From the NCBI RefSeq assembly GCF_019599405.1, contig NZ_RKLQ01000001.1:1240001-1304000 (forward strand): a DNA stretch of 64,000 nucleotides. The letters are read 5' to 3'. Positions 44,121 to 51,911 of this stretch are shown here, piece by piece (position 1 is the stretch's first letter; the number at the start of each line of letters is the position of its first letter). The DNA comes from Haloarcula salinisoli (lineage in GTDB: Archaea > Halobacteriota > Halobacteria > Halobacteriales > Haloarculaceae). The position numbers and the translations under genes are program-made. Below the pieces are notes generated by a model. That model did not search any database. It was not told the DNA's origin and saw nothing but the letters and a program-made list of their open reading frames with translations.

Positions 44121-45170
44121 TCAGTCCAGTGCGTGCCAGACGGTCGCCGAGAGATACAGCGAGGCCAGCCCGCCGGCGGCGACCACCAGCCAGTAGGTCA
44201 CGAGCCGGAAGACGATGACGCCAGCGGCCACGACGGCCGGCGGCGAGGTGACGACCACCGTGATGGCAGCAGTCAGCCCGATCTCGGTGCTGCCCAGCCC
44301 GCCGGGAGTCGGCAGCAGCGTCACCACTCCGGCGGCCGGTGTCAGAAACAGCGCGAACCCGAGCGGTATCGGCGCGCCGACCGCCAGCAAGCCCACGTAC
44401 AGTGCCATGGAGAAGGCGAGCCAGCCAAGCACCGCCACCGTCGCTGCGACGACGAGTCGGCGGGTCTCCCCCGTCGCCGTGCCAAACGCCGTCAGGAACG
44501 AGTCGGTCCCCGAGCGGACGCGGTGAGGGGCGAGTGAGCGGTTCACACGGACCGAGATGCGTCCGATGGTCGCCCTGAGGAGCCACGCCACACGCTCGAC
44601 GACGGTCCCGACCACGTGAATCCGATAGGCGAGGAGGGCGCCACCGACGGCGAGCGTGAGGACGCTGACGGTCAGTACCGCGAGGATGAGCGGTTTCGAC
44701 AGCCCGGCGTACGGACTGACGAGCAAAGAGACGAGCCCTATCATCGCGACGCCGACCGACCCCACGAACACCAGCAGTTCGCTCGCGGTGACCGCGGCGA
44801 AGACGTCCCGGAACCGACGGTCGAGGTCCTCGGCGATGACGTAGGCCAGTATCGCCGACCCACCGGCGTTGCCAAACGGTAGCACCTGTTTCCCGAACGT
44901 CCCCGAGAGGTAGCCAAGCTGGATGCGCCGCCGCGGCAGCGACCCGTCGACACCCTCCAGAATCGTCGTCGTCGTCAGGCTCCAGCACAGCTGGGCCAGC
45001 AGGGAGAGCACCGCCGCCAGCGCCACCAGCCCGATATCGGCGTCCGAGAGGGCACCGAGAATCGCGTGCACGTCGAGCGTGAGGAACAGCCCCCCGAGCA
45101 AAACGACTGCCAATCCCACCCCGAGCAGCAGCCGACCGTACCCGGCTCGCTCCTTCGAAACCGTGGCCAT
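44121..45170 (-). CDS. UPF0104/lysylphosphatidylglycerol-synthase-type membrane protein
   Basis: A 349-residue membrane protein with about eight helices of the LPG-synthase transmembrane (UPF0104, AglD C-terminal-like) family. The motif 'LLPTPGGLGSTEIGLTAAI' near residue 290 is diagnostic, and 'GNAGGSAILAYVIAEDL' sits near residue 97. It lacks the soluble synthetase domain, so a flippase or lipid-modifying membrane role is more likely than aminoacyl transfer. It lies downstream of surE on the same strand with a 58-base gap. Confidence 0.87.
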   Translation of the reverse strand: MATVSKERAGYGRLLLGVGLAVVLLGGLFLTLDVHAILGALSDADIGLVALAAVLSLLAQLCWSLTTTTILEGVDGSLPRRRIQLGYLSGTFGKQVLPFGNAGGSAILAYVIAEDLDRRFRDVFAAVTASELLVFVGSVGVAMIGLVSLLVSPYAGLSKPLILAVLTVSVLTLAVGGALLAYRIHVVGTVVERVAWLLRATIGRISVRVNRSLAPHRVRSGTDSFLTAFGTATGETRRLVVAATVAVLGWLAFSMALYVGLLAVGAPIPLGFALFLTPAAGVVTLLPTPGGLGSTEIGLTAAITVVVTSPPAVVAAGVIVFRLVTYWLVVAAGGLASLYLSATVWHALD

Positions 45171-45228
45171 CCTCTGTTCCTGCTTTACCGAGGCCTATCA
45201 ATCCAGTGGGTCGTGGCGGACGGTTGAA

Positions 45229-46020
45229 TCAGTCCGTGGGGTCGTAGTCGTCTGCCAGTTCGTCGAGGGCCTCGTGGTGTTCGGTCGTGTGGGGGGCCGT
45301 CAGCGGGGAGACGCTGACAGCCCCATCGACGACGGCCCGGCGGTCGGTCCCCTCCGGGTCCGGGATGTCGCCGCTCGCCATCTGTTCCCAGATACGATCG
45401 TGGAGGGTGACCGAGTCACCGTTGCGCTCGGCCGTCATCTCGTACTCCAGCGAGGGGCGCGTGACTTCAAGCGGTGCCGGCCCCCAGTCGGCGACGGGTG
45501 CGTTGACGTTGAGGTAGTCACACTGGTCGAAGACGCCGGCTTCGAGCCCGTGGTGGGCCAGATACCGTGTCGCCCGGACCGCCTCGTCGTACCGCAAGTC
45601 GCCGTCGTCTATCGCCGTGAAGTCGGTGTCCTCACGCACGGGGATATACATCGAGACGGCCATCGCCGGCACGTCGAAGAAGGTCGCCTCGACGGCGGCG
45701 CTGACGGTTCCGGACCGCCCGAGCACGTACGCGCCGAGGTTGGCCCCGCGGTTACAGCCCGCCACCACGAGGTCGGTCTCGGGCACCAGCGACTCCAGGC
45801 CCGCCACGACGCAGTCCGAGGGGGTGCCATCCACCGCGTAGCCCATCTCGTGGCCCCAGACCTCGACCTCGTGGGAGAGTTTGCGGCCGACGGCGCTCTG
45901 GTCGTCGGCCGGGGCGACCGCCACTACGTCGCCGACCTCCGAGAGTCCCTCGTACACCGCCCGGAGTCCCGCGGCCTCGATACCGTCGTCGTTCGTCAGC
46001 AGGATGGTCGGCTCGTCCAT
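45229..46020 (-). CDS. surE: 5'/3'-nucleotidase SurE
   Basis: A 263-residue Mn-dependent nucleotidase. The metal-binding N-terminus 'ILLTNDDGIEAAGL' is conserved, with 'VAPADDQSAVGR' and 'SDCVVAGLESL' after it, then 'SGCNRGANLG'-like 'VAGCNRGANLGAYVLGRSGTVSAAVEA' (split), which holds the active-site Asn and Ser. It hydrolyses nucleoside monophosphates and possibly polyphosphate. ATG 46020 is chosen over a longer frame to 46074. Confidence 0.96.
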   Translation of the reverse strand: MDEPTILLTNDDGIEAAGLRAVYEGLSEVGDVVAVAPADDQSAVGRKLSHEVEVWGHEMGYAVDGTPSDCVVAGLESLVPETDLVVAGCNRGANLGAYVLGRSGTVSAAVEATFFDVPAMAVSMYIPVREDTDFTAIDDGDLRYDEAVRATRYLAHHGLEAGVFDQCDYLNVNAPVADWGPAPLEVTRPSLEYEMTAERNGDSVTLHDRIWEQMASGDIPDPEGTDRRAVVDGAVSVSPLTAPHTTEHHEALDELADDYDPTD

Positions 46021-46117
46021 ACGCCGTCTGTGGTCCTTGGTAGCAAAAAGCCACTGACTGGTAGCAGGTGTCACGTGGGCGAACCAGCGCGCTTGCTACA
46101 CCGGCGAACGGCTAGCC

Positions 46118-48358
46118 TCATCGTGTCCAGGACTTTCTGAGCACCTCGTAAGACTGTTTGCGCCGCTCGGAGTATTCTGGCTGGGACCACGTCTCCCAGC
46201 CGTACTCGCTCGTTGCCAGCCTATCGTCGGACTGGCCGGGGGCCGAATGCGTGAGGTTCGTCGCACCGTCGACGGCCCGGGCCGCTCCCGTTCCGTCGGG
46301 TCGATACGTCGCCGCGCCGACCGTCACGGTATCGAAGGAGACGGTGTCGAGTCCGTCCGCCCAGGCCGACGCTATCCGTTGTTTCGTCGACGGGTCGGCG
46401 ACGTTGAGGAGCACCCACGGGAGTCTGAGTTCGATCGTTCGGTCCGACTCGTCGACGTGGACGTCGGTGAGCGAGTCGTAGGCAGGGTCCGATGGGTCGC
46501 CGTTCCCGTACGTTAGTTGTCCCGTCTCGACGGCCTCGAAGGGCACCCGTTTCCCCGTCGGTGGGACCGTATACCCGCGGTTTATCGGTTCCCTGACCGG
46601 GACGTAGCCCGCGCTCCCGTCGCGGTAGTCGTCCAGGGCGAGTCCGGCTTCGGAGCCGAACTCTCGGGCGAAGGCGTCGTACGAGGAGTGGACCAGCAAC
46701 CGCGAATCTCCCGGGCCACGGAGGTTGACAACGAAGTCTGCGAGTGCTGTCGCTTCGGTGTTACATGGGAGACCGGTCTCGACTCCGCGCAGCCCGACGG
46801 TGAGCAAGACGCCGACACGGTCCCACTCCACGGGTGCCGACATCGTGCCGAGGGTCACTCGTAACGCGAGTCCCTCCGCGCTGTGGGAGACACGCACCTC
46901 GTCGAGCCGCCTGACGGACGCTACCTCTGTCCGAGTCGTCGGCTCGATGCGGGCCGCGTCGCGCCACTCCGAGGCCCTCCCCGACAGCGAAACGGACCCG
47001 TCGGGGTCGAACGCCAGGAGGCCGAACTGCTGTTCCGGTGTCTCGATGTTCGACCAGTAGGGACGTCGATGGGGGACGGAACGAGCGTCGAGGTTCCACG
47101 TCCGCTTGAACCACTCGTCTTGCCATGTGAACGCGATACCACCCGCGGTCTCCGCTTCGACGATATCCTCGTACATCGCCGCGACCATCTCGCCCTGTGC
47201 CCGCTCGGAGTGGCGGCCCTGGTCGCGGCCGTCGACGTCGCGGTGTGCGATGCCCCGCGAACTCGGCACCCCGAACTCCGCGACAAGCAGCGGGAGGTCG
47301 GTCTCGTCCGCGAGGTCGTCGAGGTAGCCGGCGTAGCTGTTGTGCTCGCCGCGGTGGTCGACATAGTTCACGTACGCCGGCGTCTCGTTGAGCAGGTCAG
47401 GGTAGTACGGGTAGACGTGATACGCCGCGAACGCGCCGGGAGCAAACGCGTCCGTCGTCGCGACCTCGTCGGGGTCGACAGCGACTGCGTCCTCGCCCGC
47501 GAACGGTTCGTACGGATGCTCCAGCGGGTCAGTCGTGACCCAGTTCACGAATCCCACTGGTGCCTGCGTGCCGTAGGTCGTGCTCCCGTGGGCGGCAACC
47601 GTCTCGAGTCGCGCCGCGAGCCACCGTTCGAACGCGGTGCCGTCGCTCTCGACGTACGACCCCGCATAGCTGCCCTCGCCGAGCCGCCGATTGGTCTGGG
47701 CTACGACACTGGGGGGCCACTCGATGCCGAACAGATAGCCAAGCAGCGCGTCGTGGACGTCTGCGTCGTAGACGCCGTCCGCGTGCCCCGCCCGTTCAGG
47801 AAGCGTCGTCGACCCGTGGACGACGTCGACTGTCCGCCGTAGCTCCCGATCGACCGCGTCGGAGACGCCAGTCGCATCGGCCGCCCGGACCAGCGGATCG
47901 TGTGGGACCCACGTGCCCTGCAACAGGTACAGCGGGCTGTCGGCAGCGGCGTTGTACGCCGACAGGGCCCGGTAGAACGCCGGTGGATGGATCGTGTACG
48001 TCCGAATCACGTTGGCGATAGCGCCGATATCCTCGAGCCAGCGGTCGTACTCCTCGCGGGTAATCGCCGCCGAGCCGGGGAAGTAGCCGGGTTTGGCCAT
48101 CCCGATGTTGAGCCCACGGACGGTCATTGGTTCGTAGCCGCTGTCGGTGCGGCGTTCGAATCCCTCCTCGCCGACCCGTACGGACGGTCGGCCAGCGGTT
48201 CCGTTCGGGGAATCGGGCCCCCCTTCGTCTCGGCCGTCTGTCTGTGCAGACTCTGTGCTCGAACGGACCGCTGTTCGGGTTTCGGACCCGCCGGAGCAAC
48301 CAGCCGTATATACGGCCCCGGTCGCACCGAGCGTCGTCAAAAACCGGCGCCTATCCAT
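46118..48358 (-). CDS. Tat-exported TIM-barrel lipoprotein, probable glycoside hydrolase
   Basis: A 746-residue secreted protein. The N-terminus carries RRRFLTTLG and a lipobox ending YTAGC (about residue 21). Residues about 75-430 look like a (beta/alpha)8 glycosidase: 'VRGLNIGMAKPGYFPGSAA', 'DIGAIANVIRTYTIHPPAFY', 'YHVYPYYPDLL', and 'LLVAEFGVPSSRG', where the Glu is a candidate nucleophile. A 'ITREEYDRW' helix resembles GH2/GH5-type barrels. The C-terminal 270 residues are beta-rich, DOMON or carbohydrate-binding-like. Substrate unknown. It probably degrades or remodels extracellular polysaccharide. Confidence 0.82.
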   Translation of the reverse strand: MDRRRFLTTLGATGAVYTAGCSGGSETRTAVRSSTESAQTDGRDEGGPDSPNGTAGRPSVRVGEEGFERRTDSGYEPMTVRGLNIGMAKPGYFPGSAAITREEYDRWLEDIGAIANVIRTYTIHPPAFYRALSAYNAAADSPLYLLQGTWVPHDPLVRAADATGVSDAVDRELRRTVDVVHGSTTLPERAGHADGVYDADVHDALLGYLFGIEWPPSVVAQTNRRLGEGSYAGSYVESDGTAFERWLAARLETVAAHGSTTYGTQAPVGFVNWVTTDPLEHPYEPFAGEDAVAVDPDEVATTDAFAPGAFAAYHVYPYYPDLLNETPAYVNYVDHRGEHNSYAGYLDDLADETDLPLLVAEFGVPSSRGIAHRDVDGRDQGRHSERAQGEMVAAMYEDIVEAETAGGIAFTWQDEWFKRTWNLDARSVPHRRPYWSNIETPEQQFGLLAFDPDGSVSLSGRASEWRDAARIEPTTRTEVASVRRLDEVRVSHSAEGLALRVTLGTMSAPVEWDRVGVLLTVGLRGVETGLPCNTEATALADFVVNLRGPGDSRLLVHSSYDAFAREFGSEAGLALDDYRDGSAGYVPVREPINRGYTVPPTGKRVPFEAVETGQLTYGNGDPSDPAYDSLTDVHVDESDRTIELRLPWVLLNVADPSTKQRIASAWADGLDTVSFDTVTVGAATYRPDGTGAARAVDGATNLTHSAPGQSDDRLATSEYGWETWSQPEYSERRKQSYEVLRKSWTR

Positions 48359-48517
48359 ACACCATACATTCGCATATGGTTATAAAAACGGTGGCCCGGA
48401 ATCGAGTGATACGCACCGGCCTGGAGTCGAATAGACCCGGTCTTCACGGGTGCGACAGCCGTGACTCGAGTTTCCGGTAGATGTCGCTGCTGGTCCCGAC
48501 GCTATTCTGCCGGTGCT

Positions 48518-49939
48518 CTATCGCGCCCGGTCGACCGTCGTCTCGCCGTCGACCACGACGTTGTAGGCTTCCTCGTCGTCGTTCCAGAGGACGAGCGCGT
48601 TCTGAATCGAGAGCAGGTCGCCGTACGCCGCAGTGCGCAGATCGTCGTTCAGCAGCGATTCGTCGGTGACGACGGCGAAGTGGTCGGTCTGCTGGCTGCC
48701 ATCGCCCAGGAGGTAGAGCGGGTTGGACTCTTCCTCGGAGAGGTCGTGGCTGAGTTTGATTGCGAGGAGGTTCACCCGGTCGGTGACGTAGTTCTCGGCG
48801 TCGGCCATCGGCGCGTGGCTGGAGCGGTCGGGTGTGATGTCGATAGCACGCTCGCCGTCCAGCCGCAGGACGCTGTAGGCGTACTGCACGTCAACGTTGA
48901 CGAACTCGCCACGGCCACCGGCCGGGTCGTCGAGGCGCTTCTGCATCGCTGGCACCTCGATATCGCGCTTCACATCGAAGGACCACGACTCGCTCTCGGG
49001 AGAGTGGTGGGGCCAGAGCCGGACGGTCGGTGCGTACACCGTCGCGGGCCCGTCGTCGGCGACGGCCCGCTCTATCCCGCGCAGGCCGGTGGCGGTGTTT
49101 CTGTCCGCTGGCTCCAGCGCCAGGACGGTGCCGTCTTCGGCCAGCCCGCCGAGATACCGGTCGAGAACGGCCGCGGGCTCGTCGAGTTCGTTCAGCACGT
49201 TGCTGAACAGAATCAGGTCGAACGGACCACCGTCGGCGACCGCGCTGTCGAGGTCGAACGCCTCCGCAGTCTCGCGGTGGACCGTGACGTCACGGCTCCC
49301 ATCGGCCGGACCGAGGACGGCTTCCAGCACGTCGGCGGCCGCGCTGGGCTCGACGGCGTGGTAATCCAGCAGGCCGCCGGCCGCCTCGACCAGGTCGGAA
49401 AGGGCCAGCGCGGGCCCACCGACGCCCGCGCCCACATCGAGAACGCGCAACTGCGAGGGGAGCAGGCTATCGGCGGCCAGTTCGGCCAGCGCGTACGTGG
49501 CGACGGCGTAGTAGTCGGGCAGGTGGTAGACGGCATAGCCGTGGGCCGACAGGGCGTCGTACTCGACGGCCTCGCGGTGGAGATACCGCTCCTTGATGTC
49601 CCGCACCCGCTCGCGGAGTCGGTCGCCACTCGCCCCCTCGGCCCACTCCTCACCGTAGGCCTCGGTCAGGAGCGCCTCGACACGCTCGGCGTGTTCTGGC
49701 GGAAACCGCTCGACGCCGTGGACCGACACCGAGAGCGGCCCCTCGGGGGCCGGGACGAACGTGCCGTCCTCCTGTTCGACGAGGGCGAGGTCGACGGCCT
49801 CCTCGCGGAGCACTTGCCGGACGACGGCGGGGTGGGGCTGGCCCTCGACGTACTCGAATATCTCCTCTGGGTCGAGCGGGCGGACCGAACGGAGGTACTG
49901 GGCGTTTTCTCGTATCTGCTGTCGTGTTTCGGGGTTCAT
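48518..49939 (-). CDS. Rsm22-like SAM-dependent methyltransferase
   Basis: A 473-residue protein with a Rossmann methyltransferase core: motif I 'VLDVGAGVGGPALAL' (about 168-182), 'YHAVEPSAAA' for motif II, and 'FDLILFSNVLNELDEP' for motif IV. The N-terminal helical region 'DRLRERVRDIKERYLHREAVEYDALSAHGYAVYHLPDYYA' (split) matches Rsm22-type small-subunit methyltransferases, which in mitochondria are linked to 12S rRNA methylation and ribosome assembly. The mitochondrial Fe-S-type cysteines are not evident here. It overlaps tyrA by four bases (ATGA), so the two are co-translated. Confidence 0.85.
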   Translation of the reverse strand: MNPETRQQIRENAQYLRSVRPLDPEEIFEYVEGQPHPAVVRQVLREEAVDLALVEQEDGTFVPAPEGPLSVSVHGVERFPPEHAERVEALLTEAYGEEWAEGASGDRLRERVRDIKERYLHREAVEYDALSAHGYAVYHLPDYYAVATYALAELAADSLLPSQLRVLDVGAGVGGPALALSDLVEAAGGLLDYHAVEPSAAADVLEAVLGPADGSRDVTVHRETAEAFDLDSAVADGGPFDLILFSNVLNELDEPAAVLDRYLGGLAEDGTVLALEPADRNTATGLRGIERAVADDGPATVYAPTVRLWPHHSPESESWSFDVKRDIEVPAMQKRLDDPAGGRGEFVNVDVQYAYSVLRLDGERAIDITPDRSSHAPMADAENYVTDRVNLLAIKLSHDLSEEESNPLYLLGDGSQQTDHFAVVTDESLLNDDLRTAAYGDLLSIQNALVLWNDDEEAYNVVVDGETTVDRAR

Positions 49940-50670
49940 GATAGCTCGTCGTACAGCTCGACGAAGGTGTCGTGGTCTGCCTCGGCCAGCTCACGGGCCG
50001 CGTCGGCGACGGCGTCGGCACCGTCGAAGGCGTGCTGGATATCGGCGTAGACGTGCGCTTCGCCGCCCAGCACCTGGTCGACGAGTGACTGGAGGCCCGC
50101 GGAGACGGGCGTGTGGAAACGCTCTGGGACGTCGTCGCTTGCAATCGCGTAGGCCAGCACGGCGGCGTGGGCCGCCGCCTGGACCGACTCCATCGCGCTG
50201 TCGTGTTCCGCGGACGTCGTCTCGAAGGTGTCGTTGCCGCCGGCGACGAGCGCGTCAAGCACGGCGTCGACGGCGTCGCCGCGAGCGGGCGCGACCACGG
50301 CGATACTCCCCGGCGCGTTCGCCGGGGCAAAGAGCGGGTGGAGGCTCGCACGCTGCCGGTCCGGGACCGTCTCGGCCATCGCCGCGAGCGGGTCGGTCAT
50401 GCTCCCGGTCACGTCGACGACGGCCTCGGACGCCAGTGGTGCGTACTCGTCGATGGCCACGCGGGCGACCGGCATCGGCACGGCGAGACAGACCACGTCG
50501 AACCGCTCCCCGGTGTCGGTGGGGACGGCTCGCCCGCCGACACGGTCGGCGGCGCGGTGGGCGGCGTCGCTGTCCGTGTCGGTGAAGGCGACGGCTGCGT
50601 CGGCGTGGTCCCGTAGCGTCCGGGCGAACCACTGCCCCATCGACCCGGCACCGACGACGAGGACGTTCAT
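49936..50670 (-). CDS. tyrA: Prephenate dehydrogenase family protein
   Basis: A 244-residue NAD(P)-binding dehydrogenase. The dinucleotide fold opens 'MNVLVVGAGSMGQWFARTL', and 'FDVVCLAVPMPVAR' and 'VDVTGSMTDPL' follow. The catalytic-site pattern 'LHPLFAPANAPGSIAVVAP' corresponds to the 'HPMFGP' block of TyrA. The helical C-terminal domain contains 'AEHDSAMESVQAAAHAAVLAYA' (split), which carries the His-Asp dyad. It makes hydroxyphenylpyruvate for tyrosine. It is upstream of the methyltransferase gene. Confidence 0.93.
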   Translation of the reverse strand: MNVLVVGAGSMGQWFARTLRDHADAAVAFTDTDSDAAHRAADRVGGRAVPTDTGERFDVVCLAVPMPVARVAIDEYAPLASEAVVDVTGSMTDPLAAMAETVPDRQRASLHPLFAPANAPGSIAVVAPARGDAVDAVLDALVAGGNDTFETTSAEHDSAMESVQAAAHAAVLAYAIASDDVPERFHTPVSAGLQSLVDQVLGGEAHVYADIQHAFDGADAVADAARELAEADHDTFVELYDELS

Positions 50671-51062
50671 GTCGCGAGCGTAGCCCGTGGCCTCTCAAAA
50701 GCGGTTCGGTCGGTCCGCAGAGCCTCGGGTGGTCAACCGAAATCAAGGGTTGAACAGCCAGAAAGCCCCCGTCCTCTCAGCTCCCGCGACTCGCTGTCGT
50801 CCGAAAGGCGCTTTGCGCCTTTCGTGATCACGAGAGAGCTGCCTTCTCTCGGACGACAGCGAGGCCCCCGACCGGAGCCAGCCGGGGCTTTCTGGCTATT
50901 CACACTCTTAGTCGATCGCCCGAACACTGCCGTCCAGGGCGCCCGAGCCGGCAGCGAATGGTACAGACGCCGAGTCGCTGTTAGACTCCTGTCGAATCCC
51001 GTGCGGGCTGGCAACTACATCGCTCCTAAACGCTTATCCGTTGCCGCCGAGTCGCCAGAAAC
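50671..51062. other. 392-base gene-free region with MITE-like element
   Basis: Between tyrA (minus) and the FAH-family gene (plus), both read outward, so this is a divergent promoter region. Its middle is filled by the 150-bp palindromic element at 50752-50901. The remaining left arm carries the tyrA promoter and the right arm the FAH-gene promoter. No further gene is visible. Confidence 0.6.
50752..50901. mobile_element. MITE-like nested palindrome, 150 bp
   Basis: The ends are 18-bp inverted repeats with one mismatch (50752-50769, beginning gaacagccag, and 50884-50901). Inside, 50792-50804 pairs perfectly with 50849-50861 (13 bp), and a 9-bp hairpin with a TTT loop (50803-50811 with 50815-50823) sits beside an 8-bp palindrome gtgatcac (50824-50831). 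There is no coding potential. The whole unit looks like a non-autonomous miniature element or structured repeat. A relic end lies at 22412-22428. Confidence 0.72.
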
Positions 51063-51836
51063 ATGAAACGCGTCCGATTTCGCGACTCCGCCGGGAACGT
51101 CCGCGGCGGCCGCTGGGCCATCGAAGACGGGGAGCCCGTGGTCACTGCGGCCGCCGGGCCCTACGGCCGCATCGCGTTCGGGGACGAGAGCTACGACCCC
51201 GGGGAGGTAGATATCCTCCCACCGTGTGAGCCGACGAAGATAGTCTGTCTGGGGCGCAACTACGCCGACCACGCCGAGGAGATGGGGAGCGATATTCCGG
51301 AGCGGCCGATGCTGTTCCTCAAGGGACCGAACGCCGTCGCCTCCCACGGGAACAAGCTGACCATGCCCGCCGGGAAAGAACGCATCGACTACGAGGCCGA
51401 GCTGGGGGTCGTCATCGGAGAGCAGTGCAAGAACGTCTCCGAGGCCGACGCGTTGGACGTCGTCGCGGGCTATACCTGCGTCAACGACATCTCGAACCGG
51501 GACGACCAGAACAGGGAGCAAAACTGGGTCCGCGGCAAGGCCTTCGACAACGCCTGTCCCATCGGTCCGATGGTCGCGACCCCGGAACACGTCCCCGAGG
51601 ACGCCACGATAGAGTGTCGGGTCAACGGCGAGACGAAGCAGTCCTCTTCGCGTGATAATCTCATCTTCCCCGTCGAAGAACTCATCGCCGAGATAACCGA
51701 GTATATGACCCTCGAACCCGGCGACGTCATCGCCACCGGGACGCCGGCGGGCGTCGGCCCGCTGGAAGACGGCGACCAGGTGGAGGTCGAGATCGAGGGT
51801 ATCGGCACACTCGAACACAGCGTCAAGATGCCGTAA
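51063..51836 (+). CDS. Fumarylacetoacetate hydrolase-family protein
   Basis: A 257-residue Mg-dependent enzyme of the FAH superfamily. The metal site is formed by 'DYEAELGVVIG' (Glu-x-Glu) and the following Asp in 'NDISNRDDQ'. 'KIVCLGRNYADHAEEMG', 'MLFLKGPNAV' and 'TGTPAGVGPLEDGD' are family markers. Members hydrolyse or decarboxylate beta-diketo acids in aromatic or sugar-acid breakdown. The substrate cannot be set from sequence. Confidence 0.93.
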   Translation: MKRVRFRDSAGNVRGGRWAIEDGEPVVTAAAGPYGRIAFGDESYDPGEVDILPPCEPTKIVCLGRNYADHAEEMGSDIPERPMLFLKGPNAVASHGNKLTMPAGKERIDYEAELGVVIGEQCKNVSEADALDVVAGYTCVNDISNRDDQNREQNWVRGKAFDNACPIGPMVATPEHVPEDATIECRVNGETKQSSSRDNLIFPVEELIAEITEYMTLEPGDVIATGTPAGVGPLEDGDQVEVEIEGIGTLEHSVKMP

Positions 51837-51880
51837 TTCCCGAAATCAGCGGCGGCAACTATCGCCTTTCGATGGCAACG

Positions 51881-51901
51881 CCTAAGTTTAGGTTTGCCTA
51901 A
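51881..51901 (+). promoter_or_regulatory. DtxR/IdeR-like operator, three half-sites
   Basis: Overlapping inverted repeats lie just before ATG 51912: CCTAA-gt-TTAGG at 51881-51892 and TTAGG-tttg-CCTAA at 51888-51901. The TTAGG...CCTAA pair is the hallmark of iron- and manganese-dependent DtxR-family repressors, including haloarchaeal ones. The position, 10-31 bases before the start codon, would cover the transcription start and block RNA polymerase. Binding is inferred from motif identity. Confidence 0.55.
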
Positions 51902-51911
51902 TCGGTACGCG

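Noticed and set aside
51888-51901. The palindrome before the GMC gene as a simple terminator hairpin
   Set aside because: The half-sites match the DtxR box with exact inverted symmetry and 4-base spacing, are only 5 bp long, and lie at the start of a gene, not its end.
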